Positions 38,385-47,087 of a stretch of DNA of 64,000 nt are shown in pieces. The position numbers and the translations under genes are program-made. Source of the DNA: DAHUYF01 sp963838385 (GTDB lineage: Bacteria > Pseudomonadota > Alphaproteobacteria > ATCC43930 > CGMCC-115725); contig CAWIRE010000006.1 in NCBI GenBank assembly GCA_963838385.1, positions 372,001-436,000 on the forward strand, in the 5' to 3' direction. Every line of letters starts with the position of its first letter. Positions within the stretch are counted from its first letter, which is position 1. The notes under the pieces are model-generated. The model did no database searches. It worked only from the letters and a program-made list of their open reading frames with translations, and was not told where the DNA came from.

Positions 38385-39704
38385 ATGACAGCGGCAGCGC
38401 GGGACGGCCACAGTGTCTCGACCGGGCGCTGCCTGGTACTGCATCCGGTCCTGAGGCAGGCGCCGAGCGCGCGCGCGGATGGCGCGCGCTCGCCCGAGGC
38501 GCGCCTCGAGGAGGCGGCCGGGCTCGCCCGCGCCATCAAGCTCGACATCGTCGCCGCCGAACTGGTGCGGGTGACGCGCTGGCGGCCCTCGACGCTGATC
38601 GGCAGCGGCGCGCTCGATGCCTATGGCGCGCTCATCGGCGAGCGCGAGATCGCCGTCGCGGTGATCGACGCCACGGTGACGCCGGTGCAGCAGCGCAATC
38701 TCGAGCGGGCGTGGAAGTGCAAGGTGATCGACCGCACCGGGCTCATCCTCGAGATCTTCGGCGCGCGCGCCCGCACGCGCGAGGGCCAGCTCCAGGTCGA
38801 GCTGGCGGCGCTCAGCTATCAGCGCTCGCGGCTGGTGCGCTCGTGGACGCATCTCGAGCGCCAGCGCGGCGGCTTCGGCTTCCTCGGCGGCCCCGGCGAG
38901 AGCCAGCTCGAGATCGACCGGCGGCTCATCGGCGAGCGCATCGCCAAGCTGAAGCGCGAGCTCGAGGATGTGAAGCGCACCCGCGCGCTCCACCGCGGCG
39001 CGCGCCGGCGCGTGCCGTATCCGGTGGTGGCGCTGGTGGGCTACACCAATGCCGGCAAATCGACGCTGTTCAACCGCCTGACGCGCGCCGCGGTGGTGGC
39101 CGAGGACAAGCTCTTCGCGACGCTCGACCCCACCATGCGCCGCCTGCCGCTGCCCTCGGGACGCCACGCGATCCTGTCGGACACGGTGGGCTTCGTCTCC
39201 GAGCTGCCGACGCATCTCGTCGCCGCCTTCCGCGCCACGCTGGAAGAGGTCACCGAGGCCGATCTCATCGTCCATGTCCGCGACGTGCATCACGCCGACA
39301 GCGAGGCGCAGCGCGACGACGTCCATGGCGTGCTCGGCGATCTCGGCCTCGGCGAGACGGTGGAGCATGGGCTTATCGAGGCGCTCAACAAGATCGACCT
39401 GCTCGACGAGGAGCGCCGCACCGTGCTCGCCAACCAGGCGCGGCGCAATCGCGACGCGGTGCCGATCTCGGCCGCGACCGGCGAGGGCTGCGACGTGCTG
39501 GTCGGCCTCCTTGACCGCCGCCTCGAGACCGACCGCCATCTGGTGCATCTCGACGTGCCGGTCAGCGACGGCGCGGCGCTCGCCTGGCTTTATCGCCACG
39601 GCGAGGTGGTGAGCCGGCGCGACGACGACAGCGAGGCACATCTCGACGTGCGCCTCTCCGACGCCGATCTGGGCCGCTTCCGCAACCGTCGCGCGGTGTC
39701 CTGA
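38385..39704 (+). CDS. hflX: GTPase HflX
   Basis: A ribosome-associated GTPase that splits stalled ribosomes under stress. The 439-residue protein has the N-terminal HflX domain with the Gly-rich GGFGFLGGPGESQLEID linker and the G domain with G1 VALVGYTNAGKSTLFN, G3 DTVGFVSELP and G4 NKIDLLD. The family Trp/Arg-rich TRWRPSTLIGSGALD is near the front. It starts 4 bp after hfq, so it is co-transcribed. Confidence 0.97.
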   Translation: MTAAARDGHSVSTGRCLVLHPVLRQAPSARADGARSPEARLEEAAGLARAIKLDIVAAELVRVTRWRPSTLIGSGALDAYGALIGEREIAVAVIDATVTPVQQRNLERAWKCKVIDRTGLILEIFGARARTREGQLQVELAALSYQRSRLVRSWTHLERQRGGFGFLGGPGESQLEIDRRLIGERIAKLKRELEDVKRTRALHRGARRRVPYPVVALVGYTNAGKSTLFNRLTRAAVVAEDKLFATLDPTMRRLPLPSGRHAILSDTVGFVSELPTHLVAAFRATLEEVTEADLIVHVRDVHHADSEAQRDDVHGVLGDLGLGETVEHGLIEALNKIDLLDEERRTVLANQARRNRDAVPISAATGEGCDVLVGLLDRRLETDRHLVHLDVPVSDGAALAWLYRHGEVVSRRDDDSEAHLDVRLSDADLGRFRNRRAVS

Positions 39705-39713
39705 GCGCGGCCG

Positions 39714-40541
39714 CTATCGCGGCTTTGCCATCATCGCGTTGATCTCGGCATAGGGCACCGCGTCCTGGGCGAAGGTGAAGCTGCCCTGCTGCTTGATCTC
39801 GCGCGCGGCGCGCAGGAACTCGCCCAGCGCCGCGCGCGCCAGCAGCGAGCCGACGCTGATGCGCTTGACCCCGGCCTCGGCAAGCTCGGCGACGGTGAAG
39901 AGCCGCATGCCGGCGATGACGTTGACCGGCCGCTTGAGCGCGGCGCAGACGCTGCGGATCGCGTCGAGCGAGGGCAGGCCGGGCGCATAGAGCACGTCGG
40001 CGCCGGCCTGCTCGAAGGCCTGCAGCCGCTTCAGCGTATCGGCGAGATCCGGGCGGCCATGGAGGAAATTCTCGGCCCGCGCGGTGAGCGTGAAGGGGAA
40101 GGGCAGCGCGCGCGCCGCTGCCACGGCGGCGGCGACGCGCTCCACGGCGAGCGCGAAATCATGGATCGGGTGCCGCGCATCGCCGGTCGTGTCCTCGATC
40201 GAGCAGCCGACCAGCCCGGCATCGGCGGCGCGGCGCACCGTCTCGGCGACCGCCTCCGGCGCCGCGCCGAAGCCGTTCTCGAGATCGGCCGAGACCGGCA
40301 GGTCGCTCGCGGCGACGAGGGCGGCGGCATGCGCCAGCATCTCGTCGCGCGTCGTCGGCCCCGGCCCGTCGGGACGGCCGACCGAGAAGGCGAAGCCGGC
40401 GCTGGTCGTCGCCAGCGCCTCGAAGCCCAGCATCCCCAGGAGCCGCGCCGTGCCGGCATCCCAGGGGTTGGGAATGACGAAGGCGCCGGGCCGGCGATGA
40501 AGCTCCTGAAAGCGCCGCGCCTTTTCCGCCTGGTCGATCAT
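39714..40541 (-). CDS. isocitrate lyase/PEP mutase-family enzyme
   Basis: A 275-residue TIM-barrel protein of the ICL/PEPM superfamily: PGAFVIPNPWDAGTARLL, the metal-binding VSADLENGFG, the acidic SIEDTTGDARHPI, TARAENFLHGR and GVKRISVGSLL. Characterised relatives cleave or mutate 2-methylisocitrate, oxaloacetate or phosphonopyruvate. The catalytic loop does not show the KKCGH motif of isocitrate lyases, so a true isocitrate lyase is unlikely. It converges on hflX and follows an alpha/beta hydrolase gene by 6 bp. Confidence 0.88.
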   Translation of the reverse strand: MIDQAEKARRFQELHRRPGAFVIPNPWDAGTARLLGMLGFEALATTSAGFAFSVGRPDGPGPTTRDEMLAHAAALVAASDLPVSADLENGFGAAPEAVAETVRRAADAGLVGCSIEDTTGDARHPIHDFALAVERVAAAVAAARALPFPFTLTARAENFLHGRPDLADTLKRLQAFEQAGADVLYAPGLPSLDAIRSVCAALKRPVNVIAGMRLFTVAELAEAGVKRISVGSLLARAALGEFLRAAREIKQQGSFTFAQDAVPYAEINAMMAKPR

Positions 40542-40547
40542 GATCGG

Positions 40548-41540
40548 TCACTCCTCTGCTTCAGCCTGTTCGCCCACGCCATCGTCGCCGGCGAGAAAGA
40601 TCTGCGCTTCGCGATAGAGCGCCTCGCGGCCGGTCTCGAGATGCATCAGATGCGTCGCCCGGCCGATCTTCACGTCGCGCCGCATCGCCGAGGCGGTCAA
40701 GGCGCGGAACAGCCAGAGCGCATCCGCGTCGCCGCACATGCTGTCCCATTCGCCGCGGATGATCGCCACCGGCGCGCGGATCAACGCGGGATCATAGGCG
40801 AGTTCGCCCGCCCAGGCATCGTAGATGTCCTGGAAGGCGCCGCTCGGCACCTTGACCGACGCGGGCGTGCGCCCGCGGCTGCCGGGATCGGCATCGAGAT
40901 AGGCCTCGCCCCAGATGCGGAAATGGCGCGGCGACAGCACCGGCGCGGCGCCCTCCGGCAGGTCGGCGGTGAAGCGCTGCCATTGGTCGGCGAGCGAGAT
41001 CAGCCGCCAGGCCGGCAGCCGCAGCCGCTCGCCGCGGGGCGCGCGCTCAGCGATCGGCGCGAAGAAGACGAGCCGGTCGACCAGCTCGGGGCAGCGTCCG
41101 GCGAGGTGGCCGGCGACGATGGTGCCCCAGGAATGCGCCAGCAGCGAGAGGCGCGCCCCGCCGGGCCGCGCGGCGATGAAGCGCAGCGCCGCCTCGAGCT
41201 GGCGGCTGGCCGCGGCGGCGCGGCCGAGCGGCGCATGGCGCTCGGGCGGCTCCGCCATCTCGGGGTAGGGGTCGGAGAAGCTGCCGAAGCCGTGGAAATC
41301 GAGCGCCCAGCAATCGAAGCCCGCCGCGCACAGCGCATCGCGCCAGGAGCGCCCGTCGAAGCGGTGCGCCACGGCGAGCGCCGAGGGAAACGTCCCGCCA
41401 TGGACATAGAGCACCGCCTTGCCGTTCGGCGTGCGCGGCGCCAGGCGGCGCAGAAACAGCGACAGGCCCGGCAGCGGGCTCGGCACATGAAAATGCTCTT
41501 CGCGGGGGTCGAGCTTGGGCGCGGGGTCGCGGATCGTCAT
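40548..41540 (-). CDS. alpha/beta-fold hydrolase
   Basis: A 330-residue hydrolase. The nucleophile elbow is LLAHSWGTIVAGH, the oxyanion region VLYVHGGTFPSALA, an acidic residue lies in IRGEWDSMCGD and the catalytic His in ATHLMHLETGR. A cap region lies between about 165 and 240. GGAGG before the ATG at 41540 supports this start over the longer open frame. The substrate is unknown; an esterase or lipase-like activity is likely. It probably forms an operon with the ICL/PEPM-family gene downstream. Confidence 0.85.
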   Translation of the reverse strand: MTIRDPAPKLDPREEHFHVPSPLPGLSLFLRRLAPRTPNGKAVLYVHGGTFPSALAVAHRFDGRSWRDALCAAGFDCWALDFHGFGSFSDPYPEMAEPPERHAPLGRAAAASRQLEAALRFIAARPGGARLSLLAHSWGTIVAGHLAGRCPELVDRLVFFAPIAERAPRGERLRLPAWRLISLADQWQRFTADLPEGAAPVLSPRHFRIWGEAYLDADPGSRGRTPASVKVPSGAFQDIYDAWAGELAYDPALIRAPVAIIRGEWDSMCGDADALWLFRALTASAMRRDVKIGRATHLMHLETGREALYREAQIFLAGDDGVGEQAEAEE

Positions 41541-41631
41541 CGGGGTGCCTCCAAGGCGTGATCGATTGCCCCGAAGATGGGCGCCGCGCCCGCGCCTGTC
41601 CTGCGCCGACGCTTCGGCCGCGAACGAAGCG

Positions 41632-42534
41632 TCACGCGGCGGCACGGCGCTCCCAGAGCAGCCGGTCGAGCTGTCCCGCCAGCGCCGGGCTCACCCCGGT
41701 CATGGGCAGGCGCAGCTCGGGCGAGGCGATGAGACCGGCGCGCCAGAGCCAATGCTTGATCGGCGCCGGGTTCGGCTCGGCGAAGAGGAGGCGCGCCAGA
41801 TCGACGAGGCCGCGCCAGCGCTGCAGCGCGCCCGTGACATCGCCGGCGAGCAAGGCCGCGCGCACCGCGACGAAAGCCGCGGGATCCGCCTGCGCCACGG
41901 CGAGGATGCCGCCATCGGCGCCTTGCGTCAGCGCGGCGTGGAAGAGCGTGTCCTCGCCGGTGAGCACGGCAAAGCCCGGCGGCCGCCGGCGCAGGAGATC
42001 GAAGCTCTGCGCGCCATCGCCGCAGCAATCCTTGACGCCGCGGATCGCCGGCAGCTCGGCGAGGCGGAGCAGCGTCTCGTTGGCGAGGTTGACGCCGGTG
42101 CGGTAGGGGATGTTGTAGACCACAAGCGGCTTCGCCGCGTCGCGCGCGAGCTGGATGAAATGCTGGCGCAGACCCTCCTGCGAGGGGCGCGTGTAGGCGG
42201 GGCAGGCGACGAGATGTCCGGCGATCGGCCAGAGCGCGGTGGCGTCGAGGCGTTGCTTCAGGCGGCGCGTGTCGCTGCCGGAAAGGCCGAGCCAGAGCGG
42301 CAGGCCGCCGGCGGCCGAGGCGGCGATGGCGACCAGCCGCGCGGTCTCCTCCTCGTCGAGAACGAGGCCTTCGCCGGTGGTCGCGGCGAGGACCAGGCCC
42401 GCGATCGGGCTGGCGGCGAAATGCGTGACGAGCCGCGCCAGCGAGGCCTCGTCGAGGGCGCCGTCGCGAAACGGCGTGACCAGCGGCAGAAGGACGCCGG
42501 CGAGCGGCGCTTCAGGCGGTGATGTCGCAGGCAT
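41632..42534 (-). CDS. dihydrodipicolinate synthase (DapA)-family aldolase
   Basis: A 300-residue class I aldolase of the DapA/NanA family: LLPLVTPFRDGALDEASLARLV, the Thr pair in LAATTGEGLVLDEEE, Tyr in VVYNIPYRTGVNL and the Schiff-base Lys in IRGVKDCCGDG. The family includes DapA of lysine synthesis as well as other pyruvate aldolases. Divergence from housekeeping DapA and the absence of lysine genes nearby leave the substrate open. The open frame beyond 42534 runs through leader and repeat DNA and is not coding. Confidence 0.87.
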   Translation of the reverse strand: MPATSPPEAPLAGVLLPLVTPFRDGALDEASLARLVTHFAASPIAGLVLAATTGEGLVLDEEETARLVAIAASAAGGLPLWLGLSGSDTRRLKQRLDATALWPIAGHLVACPAYTRPSQEGLRQHFIQLARDAAKPLVVYNIPYRTGVNLANETLLRLAELPAIRGVKDCCGDGAQSFDLLRRRPPGFAVLTGEDTLFHAALTQGADGGILAVAQADPAAFVAVRAALLAGDVTGALQRWRGLVDLARLLFAEPNPAPIKHWLWRAGLIASPELRLPMTGVSPALAGQLDRLLWERRAAA

Positions 42535-42587
42535 TGCTTGCTCCGGGCTGCGGCCGCGGCGGCAACGGAGCGGAGCCGGACATGACA

Positions 42588-42614
42588 AGGCCCCGTCCGA
42601 AACCGGCGGGGCCT
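42588..42614 (-). terminator. strong hairpin in the leader of the dapA-like gene (attenuator or terminator candidate)
   Basis: AGGCCCCG and CGGGGCCT form a perfect 8-bp stem, and an inner CCG/CGG pairs around GTTT, read on the minus strand. It is followed by TTGTCATG, only a partial T tract. It lies 54 bp before the dapA-like start and 27 bp after the stop of a possible 23-codon leader peptide, so attenuation is conceivable. Confidence 0.4.
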
Positions 42615-42641
42615 GGGTGATCTCTGCTGTGGCGTGCGCGC

Positions 42642-42713
42642 TCAGCGCAGGCGAAGACCCCCGCTCCCGCAGGAGGCGGGCTTTCGCGACGTTGCGGCGA
42701 GGTCGAGGCGCAT
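42642..42713 (-). CDS. possible 23-residue leader peptide before the dapA-like gene
   Basis: A minus-strand frame runs from ATG 42713 to TGA 42642, encoding MRLDLAATSRKP then ASCGSGGLRLR. It lacks a run of a single amino acid that would name an attenuation signal, and no strong ribosome site is seen. The only support is its position 27 bp before a terminator-like hairpin. Confidence 0.2.
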   Translation of the reverse strand: MRLDLAATSRKPASCGSGGLRLR

Positions 42714-42808
42714 AGGTTCGATGCTCGGCCAACCCTGGCGCGCTGTCAACCGCCATTCCGTCATTGCGCCGCAGCGTCGCGGGGATTGCTACTCCGAGAT
42801 TCCCGGCG

Positions 42809-43078
42809 AGGAGCCTGTCTGGGAAATGGAATGGGTCTGCGTTGCACGAGGATGGGGCGATGTTAGGAGCGCGGCCGCAGGCGATGCTGGACGCATCGGC
42901 AAGGCCGCGCGACGCGGCAGCGCCCCATCCTCGTGCAACCCTCCGGGACATCGTCATTTCGCGCCTGGACGTCGTCGCTCGTCGCTCACGATGCGCACGG
43001 CATCGCTTCGCTCCTCGCTCCTAGCCAGGCGCGAAATGACGATGTCGCAGGCCCTTTCCATTTCCCAGACAGGCTCCT
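42809..43078. mobile_element. 270-bp nested palindromic element, copy 2
   Basis: Terminal inverted repeats of 33 bp (42809-42841 and 43046-43078) match at 31 of 33 positions and begin AGGAGCCTGTCTGGGAAATG. Compared with copy 1 at 9454, the GTTGCACGAGG hairpin comes first and the CATTTCGCG hairpin second, so this copy is inverted. Both copies are exactly 270 bp. It ends 32 bp before the next gene, whose GGAGGAGAGG ribosome site is intact outside the element. No target duplication is evident. Confidence 0.8.
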
Positions 43079-43110
43079 AGCATGGCGCCGCCACCCGACA
43101 GGAGGAGAGG

Positions 43111-43977
43111 ATGAAGCTGGCGTTTCTGGGCCTCGGCGTCATGGGCTATCCGATGGCGGGCCATCTCGCCAAGGCGGGCCATGAGGTGACGGTCTACAAC
43201 CGCACCGCGGCCAAGGCGGCGGCCTGGGCTGCGGAGTATGGCGGCCAGCACCGCGCCACCCCGGCGGCAGCGGCGGCGAGCGCCGAGATCGTCTTCACCT
43301 GCGTCGGCAATGACGACGATGTGCGCCAGGTGGTGGCGGGCAAGGACGGCGCGTTTGCCGGCATGGCGAAGGGCGCGATCCTCGCCGACCACACCACCGC
43401 CTCGGCCGAGGTGGCGCGCGAGATGGCGGCGCTGGCGACGGAGAAGGGGCTGGGATTCCTCGACGCGCCGGTCTCGGGCGGCCAGGCAGGGGCGGTCAAC
43501 GGCAAGCTCACCATCATGGTCGGCGGCGAGGCTCCGGTCTTCGCGAAGGCGCAGCCGGTGATGGCGCATTACGGCCGCGCCGTGACGCTGATGGGCCCCG
43601 CCGGCAGCGGCCAGCTCACCAAGATGGTGAACCAGATCTGCATCGCCGGGCTGGTGCAGGCGCTCTCCGAGGGGCTCAATTTCGCGCTCCGCGCCGGGCT
43701 CGATCCCAAGCTCGTGGTCGAGACCATCTCCAAGGGCGCGGCGCAATCCTGGCAGATGGAGAACCGCGCTCACACCATGGTCGAGGGCAAGTTCGATTTC
43801 GGCTTTGCCGTCGACTGGATGCGCAAGGATCTCGCCATCTGCCTCGCCGAGGCGCGGCGCAATCGCGCGGCGCTGCCGGTGACGGCGCTGGTCGACCAGT
43901 TCTATCAGCGCGTCCAGGAACGCGGCGGCCGGCGCTGGGACACGTCGAGCCTCATTCACCTGCTGGCGAACCCCTGA
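43111..43977 (+). CDS. 3-hydroxyisobutyrate dehydrogenase-family NAD(P)-dependent oxidoreductase
   Basis: A 288-residue beta-hydroxyacid dehydrogenase: Rossmann motif FLGLGVMGYPMAGHLAKAGH, the substrate-binding FLDAPVSGGQAGAVNGKL, the catalytic Lys in GSGQLTKMVNQICIAG and the later GAAQSWQMENR. Arg in NRTAAK after beta-2 suggests NADPH preference. Substrates in this family include 3-hydroxyisobutyrate, tartronate semialdehyde and glyoxylate or succinic semialdehyde; the substrate is not determined here. A strong GGAGGAGAGG precedes the ATG. Confidence 0.92.
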   Translation: MKLAFLGLGVMGYPMAGHLAKAGHEVTVYNRTAAKAAAWAAEYGGQHRATPAAAAASAEIVFTCVGNDDDVRQVVAGKDGAFAGMAKGAILADHTTASAEVAREMAALATEKGLGFLDAPVSGGQAGAVNGKLTIMVGGEAPVFAKAQPVMAHYGRAVTLMGPAGSGQLTKMVNQICIAGLVQALSEGLNFALRAGLDPKLVVETISKGAAQSWQMENRAHTMVEGKFDFGFAVDWMRKDLAICLAEARRNRAALPVTALVDQFYQRVQERGGRRWDTSSLIHLLANP

Positions 43978-43980
43978 GAC

Positions 43981-45277
43981 GTGCGATCGCGTCGCCGGCC
44001 GGGCTTTTATCGGCGCTCCCGCTTCTTCCTGTCGCCGCGGACGTGGCGGCCTCGGCTCGCCTTCTGGTGCGGCGGCCTCACCATCGGCATCACCGCGGTC
44101 GGCATGGCGATCGCGGCCGATTACGTGCAGGAATGGTTCCGGCTGGTGCTGGGATACTCGCCCTACCTGGCGCTGGCGATCACGCCGCTTAGGGCTGGGG
44201 CTGTCGGTGGCGCTCACCCGGCGCTACTTCCCGGGTTCGCAGGGCAGCGGCATCCCCCAGGCGATCGCCGCGCGCCAGTTCAGCGACTGGGAGGCGCGCA
44301 CGCGGCTGCTGTCGCTGCGCCTGGCGCTGGGCAAGATCCTGCTCACCCTGCTCGGCCTGCTGACCGGCGCCTCGGCCGGGCGCGAAGGGCCCACCGTCCA
44401 GGTCGGCGCCTCGGTGATGCACGCGGTGGGCCGCGTCTGGAGCGGCAAGCATCAGGGGCTGATCCTGGCCGGCAGCGCCGCCGGGGTCGCGGCCGCCTTC
44501 AACACGCCGCTCGCCGGCATCGTCTTCGCCATCGAGGAGATGAGCCGCAGCTTCGAGCAGCGCACCAGCGGCTTGGTGCTGACCACCGTCATCATCGCCG
44601 GCATCGCCTCGCTGGCGCTGCTCGGCAACTACACCTATTTCGGCCACACATCGGCCAGCCTGGCGCGGCTGCAGGACTGGGCGGCGGTGCCGCTCTGCGG
44701 CGTCTCCGGCGGGCTGCTGGGCGGGCTCTTCAGCAAGCTCGTGGTCGCCTGCGGCCGCGGCCTGCCCGGACGCGCCGGACGGGCGATGCACGACCATCCC
44801 GTGATCTTCGCGGCGCTGTGCGGCCTGCTGGTGGCCGGCATCGGCCTGCTCTCCGGCGGCCTCACCTACGGCACCGGCTACAGCCAGGCGCGGCATCTGG
44901 TCGAGGGCGGCGCGCTGTCGCACAGCTTCGGCATCCTGAAATTCCTCGCGACGCTGCTGTCGACGGTGAGCGGCATTCCCGGCGGCATCTTCTCGCCCTC
45001 GCTGGCGGTGGGCGCGGGTCTCGGCGCCGATGTCGCAAGCCTGCTGCCGGGAACGCCGGTGGGCGCGGTGGTCCTGCTCGGCATGGTCGCCTATTTCGCC
45101 GGCGTGGTGCAGGCGCCGATCACCGCCTTCGTCATCGTGCTGGAGCTCACCGCCGGCCACGACATGGCGGTGCCGCTGATGCTGACGGCGCTGATCGCCT
45201 ATGGCACCACGCGGCTCATCGGCACGCCGCCGATCTACCACGCGCTCGCCGAGAGCTTCCTGCCGCACAAAGAGTGA
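43981..45277 (+). CDS. ClC-family chloride channel/antiporter with an apparent frameshift
   Basis: The GTG frame at 43981 encodes the basic N-terminus and first helix (to LALAITPL). The remainder, LGLSVALTRRYFPGSQGSGIPQ to the C-terminus LPHKE, is in the +1 frame. The frames join at 44189-44194: CTT AGG GCT must be read CTT GGG CT by omitting one A, giving about 431 residues. ClC filter motifs are intact: GSGIP, GREGP (gating Glu, suggesting H+/Cl- exchange) and GGIFSPSLAVG. CUU-AGG also resembles a known +1 slippage site. Sequencing error or mutation are the simpler explanations. Confidence 0.85.
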
Positions 45278-45351
45278 GCCGGTCGCGGGGATGGGCGCAC
45301 GAACCGCCGCCTATGACCGCACAGCAGCGCCTCATTAACCTCTGGTGAACC

Positions 45352-45471
45352 ATGTCGAAGGAACCCGATCGCGCCCCGTCCAACGCGGCCGGACGCCCTC
45401 AGCGATGGCTCTCCTGGTTCACGCTGCTGGCCGGCGCGGTGATGTGCGCGGTCGCCGCGCTGATGTCCTGA
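45352..45471 (+). CDS. possible 39-residue single-span membrane protein
   Basis: The frame reads MSKEPDRAPSNAAG, RPQRWLSW, then the hydrophobic FTLLAGAVMCAVAALMS. That gives a short charged head and one membrane helix reaching the C-terminus. It lies 74 bp after the ClC gene, after a weak ribosome site (TGGTG). Small proteins of this build are common, but nothing beyond composition supports it. Confidence 0.35.
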   Translation: MSKEPDRAPSNAAGRPQRWLSWFTLLAGAVMCAVAALMS

Positions 45472-45888
45472 AGAGCCGCGCACGCCGCCTTCCGGCGCCT
45501 GCGCGGCGCCGTCGGATAATTCCCTGAGATCAACGCCCTAGAGCCTCTCTCTGAGCCTCGGATCGAGGCATGCGCGCGGCGTCTCGCGGCGGTTTTAAAA
45601 TGACAAAGGTTTAACTTGGATCGGCCGGTCCGCTGGGCCGTAATGGGCCTCAGCGGCTCTGCCGCAACGCCCGCTCAACCCCCTTGGCGGGTGAAGACCC
45701 CTGGGTCAGCCCCGTCTGCACTCCTTTTCCTCCAAAGCTGCAGGCGGGGCGCCTCCCTTCCATCACCCCATCGTCCATCATCCGATCGCACTGCCGCGCG
45801 AGCATACCAGCCCCGCGCCGGCGGGCCGCCGCGTTGCGGCGCCGCGGCGGCGGGCGATAGAGTGCGTCAACCACAGGATGGATCAGAC
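45472..45888. other. 417-bp gene-free region with AT-rich patch and C/T-loop hairpin
   Basis: An AT-rich patch (about 45594-45620, GTTTTAAAATGACAAAGG) that could hold a promoter is followed by a hairpin at 45710-45749. The stem CCCCGTCTGCA/TGCAGGCGGGG has 10 of 11 pairs and the 18-nt loop is CTCCTTTTCCTCCAAAGC. C/U-rich loops able to mask Shine-Dalgarno sequences are a hallmark of alphaproteobacterial small RNAs. No T-tract terminator is evident. The open frame into the flavoenzyme gene is not supported as coding. Confidence 0.35.
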
Positions 45889-47010
45889 ATGCCGAGCCCG
45901 CTCTTCACGCCGATCGCGCTGCGCCAGCTGACGCTTGCCAACCGGGCCGTCGTCTCGCCGATGTGCCAGTACAGCGCCGAGGACGGCAGCGCCACCGACT
46001 GGCACCTGCAGCATCTGGGATCGCTGTCGCTGGGCGGCGCCGGGCTGCTGATGATCGAGGCCACGGCGGTCGAGGCGGCGGGCCGCATCACGCCGGGATG
46101 CCTCGGCCTCTACAGCGATGCCAACGAGGCGGCGCTGGCGCGGGTGCTGGCCGCCTGCCGCCGCTATGGCAACACGCCGCTCGGCATCCAGCTTGCCCAT
46201 GCCGGGCGCAAGGGCTCGGCGACCGTGCCCTGGCAGGGCATCCGCGCGCTCGGCGCGGCGGAGGGCGCGTGGCAGACGGTGGCGCCCTCGGCGCTGGCGC
46301 TCGACGAGGGCTGGCCGGCGCCGCAGGCGCTCGACGAGCCGGCGCTGGACCGCCTGGTGGAGAGCTTCGTCGCCGCGGCGCGGCGGGCGGCGCGGCTCGG
46401 CCTCGACCTGGTCGAACTGCATTGCGCCCATGGCTACCTGCTGCATGAATTCCTCTCGCCGATCGCCAACCGCCGCACCGACGCCTATGGCGGCAGCCTC
46501 GAGAACCGCATGCGCCTGCCGCTGCGCATCGCCGAAGCGGTGCGCGCCGCGTGGCCGGAGGGCCGGCCGATGGGGGCGCGCATCTCCGGCAGCGACTGGC
46601 TGGAGAACGGCTTCGGCATCGAGGAGACGGTGGTCTTCGCCCGCGCGCTGAAGGCGCTGGGCTGCGACTATGTCTGCGTCTCCAGCGGCGGCATCGTGCC
46701 CAAGGCGCCGATCGCGGTGCGCCCCGGCTACCAGCTGCCCTTTGCCGAGCGCGTGCGGCGCGAGGCCGGCATCCTCACCCGCGCCGTGGGCCTCATCGCC
46801 GAGCCGCACCAGGCGGAAGCCATCGTGGCCTCGGGCCAGGCGGATATGGTGGCGATGGCGCGCGCCTTTCTCGACGATCCGCGCTGGGTCTGGCATGCGG
46901 CGGAGGCGCTCGGCGGCAAGGCCGCCATGCCGCCGCAATACGAGCGCAGCCGTGCCGATCTCTGGCCGGGGGCGCGCCTCGCCCGGCCCGGCCGCGAAGC
47001 GGCGGCATAG
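45889..47010 (+). CDS. Old Yellow Enzyme-family NADPH:flavin oxidoreductase (YqjM-like)
   Basis: A 373-residue FMN-dependent ene-reductase. It begins MPSPLFTPIALRQLTLANR and has SPMCQYSAEDG, with the Cys that marks the YqjM/thermophilic-like class. It also has IQLAHAGRKGSATVPW, the catalytic His pair in ELHCAHGYLLHEFLSP, NRRTDAYGGSLENR and the FMN-phosphate region VGLIAEPHQAEAIVASGQADMVAMARAFL (given by its ends VGLIAEP and MARAFL). It reduces activated C=C bonds of enones and xenobiotics. The ATG at 45889 follows AGGATGGATC. Confidence 0.93.
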   Translation: MPSPLFTPIALRQLTLANRAVVSPMCQYSAEDGSATDWHLQHLGSLSLGGAGLLMIEATAVEAAGRITPGCLGLYSDANEAALARVLAACRRYGNTPLGIQLAHAGRKGSATVPWQGIRALGAAEGAWQTVAPSALALDEGWPAPQALDEPALDRLVESFVAAARRAARLGLDLVELHCAHGYLLHEFLSPIANRRTDAYGGSLENRMRLPLRIAEAVRAAWPEGRPMGARISGSDWLENGFGIEETVVFARALKALGCDYVCVSSGGIVPKAPIAVRPGYQLPFAERVRREAGILTRAVGLIAEPHQAEAIVASGQADMVAMARAFLDDPRWVWHAAEALGGKAAMPPQYERSRADLWPGARLARPGREAAA

Positions 47011-47043
47011 GCGCCGGCACAACAAAGGCGCCGGCAAAACAAA

Positions 47044-47071
47044 CCCGCCGCCGCAACGCTGCGGCGGCGGG
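47044..47071 (-). terminator. intrinsic terminator for the histone-like gene (possibly bidirectional)
   Basis: CCCGCCGCCGCA and TGCGGCGGCGGG form a perfect 12-bp stem around ACGC. On the minus strand it is followed by TTTGTTTTG, an adequate T tract for the gene ending at 47088. It also lies 34 bp after the stop of the convergent flavoenzyme gene. Confidence 0.75.
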
Positions 47072-47087
47072 CGATCGATCCCCCCTG

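Larger units (their letters stand above)
42535..42808. other. gene-free leader region of the dapA-like gene
   Basis: Apart from the hairpin and possible leader peptide noted separately, this stretch shows no gene. It also contains a GC-rich inverted repeat (CCCGCTCCCGCAGGAGGCGGG, given as arms CCCGC and GCGGG near 42660-42680). The next 270 bp are the second copy of the nested palindromic element. Confidence 0.6.

Noticed and set aside
42800..43080. A short open frame through both 270-bp elements (MEWVCVARGWGDV and MGWVCVARGWGDV)
   Set aside because: Similarity follows from DNA identity of the repeats. The middle parts differ by compensating indels, and there is no ribosome site or codon bias.
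45345..45527. A 60-codon frame after the ClC gene
   Set aside because: Arg-rich shadow of the more plausible 39-codon membrane peptide in another frame.
45590..45620. CtrA-type TTAA repeats in the AT-rich patch before the flavoenzyme gene
   Set aside because: Spacing between TTAA boxes is about 12 bp rather than 7.
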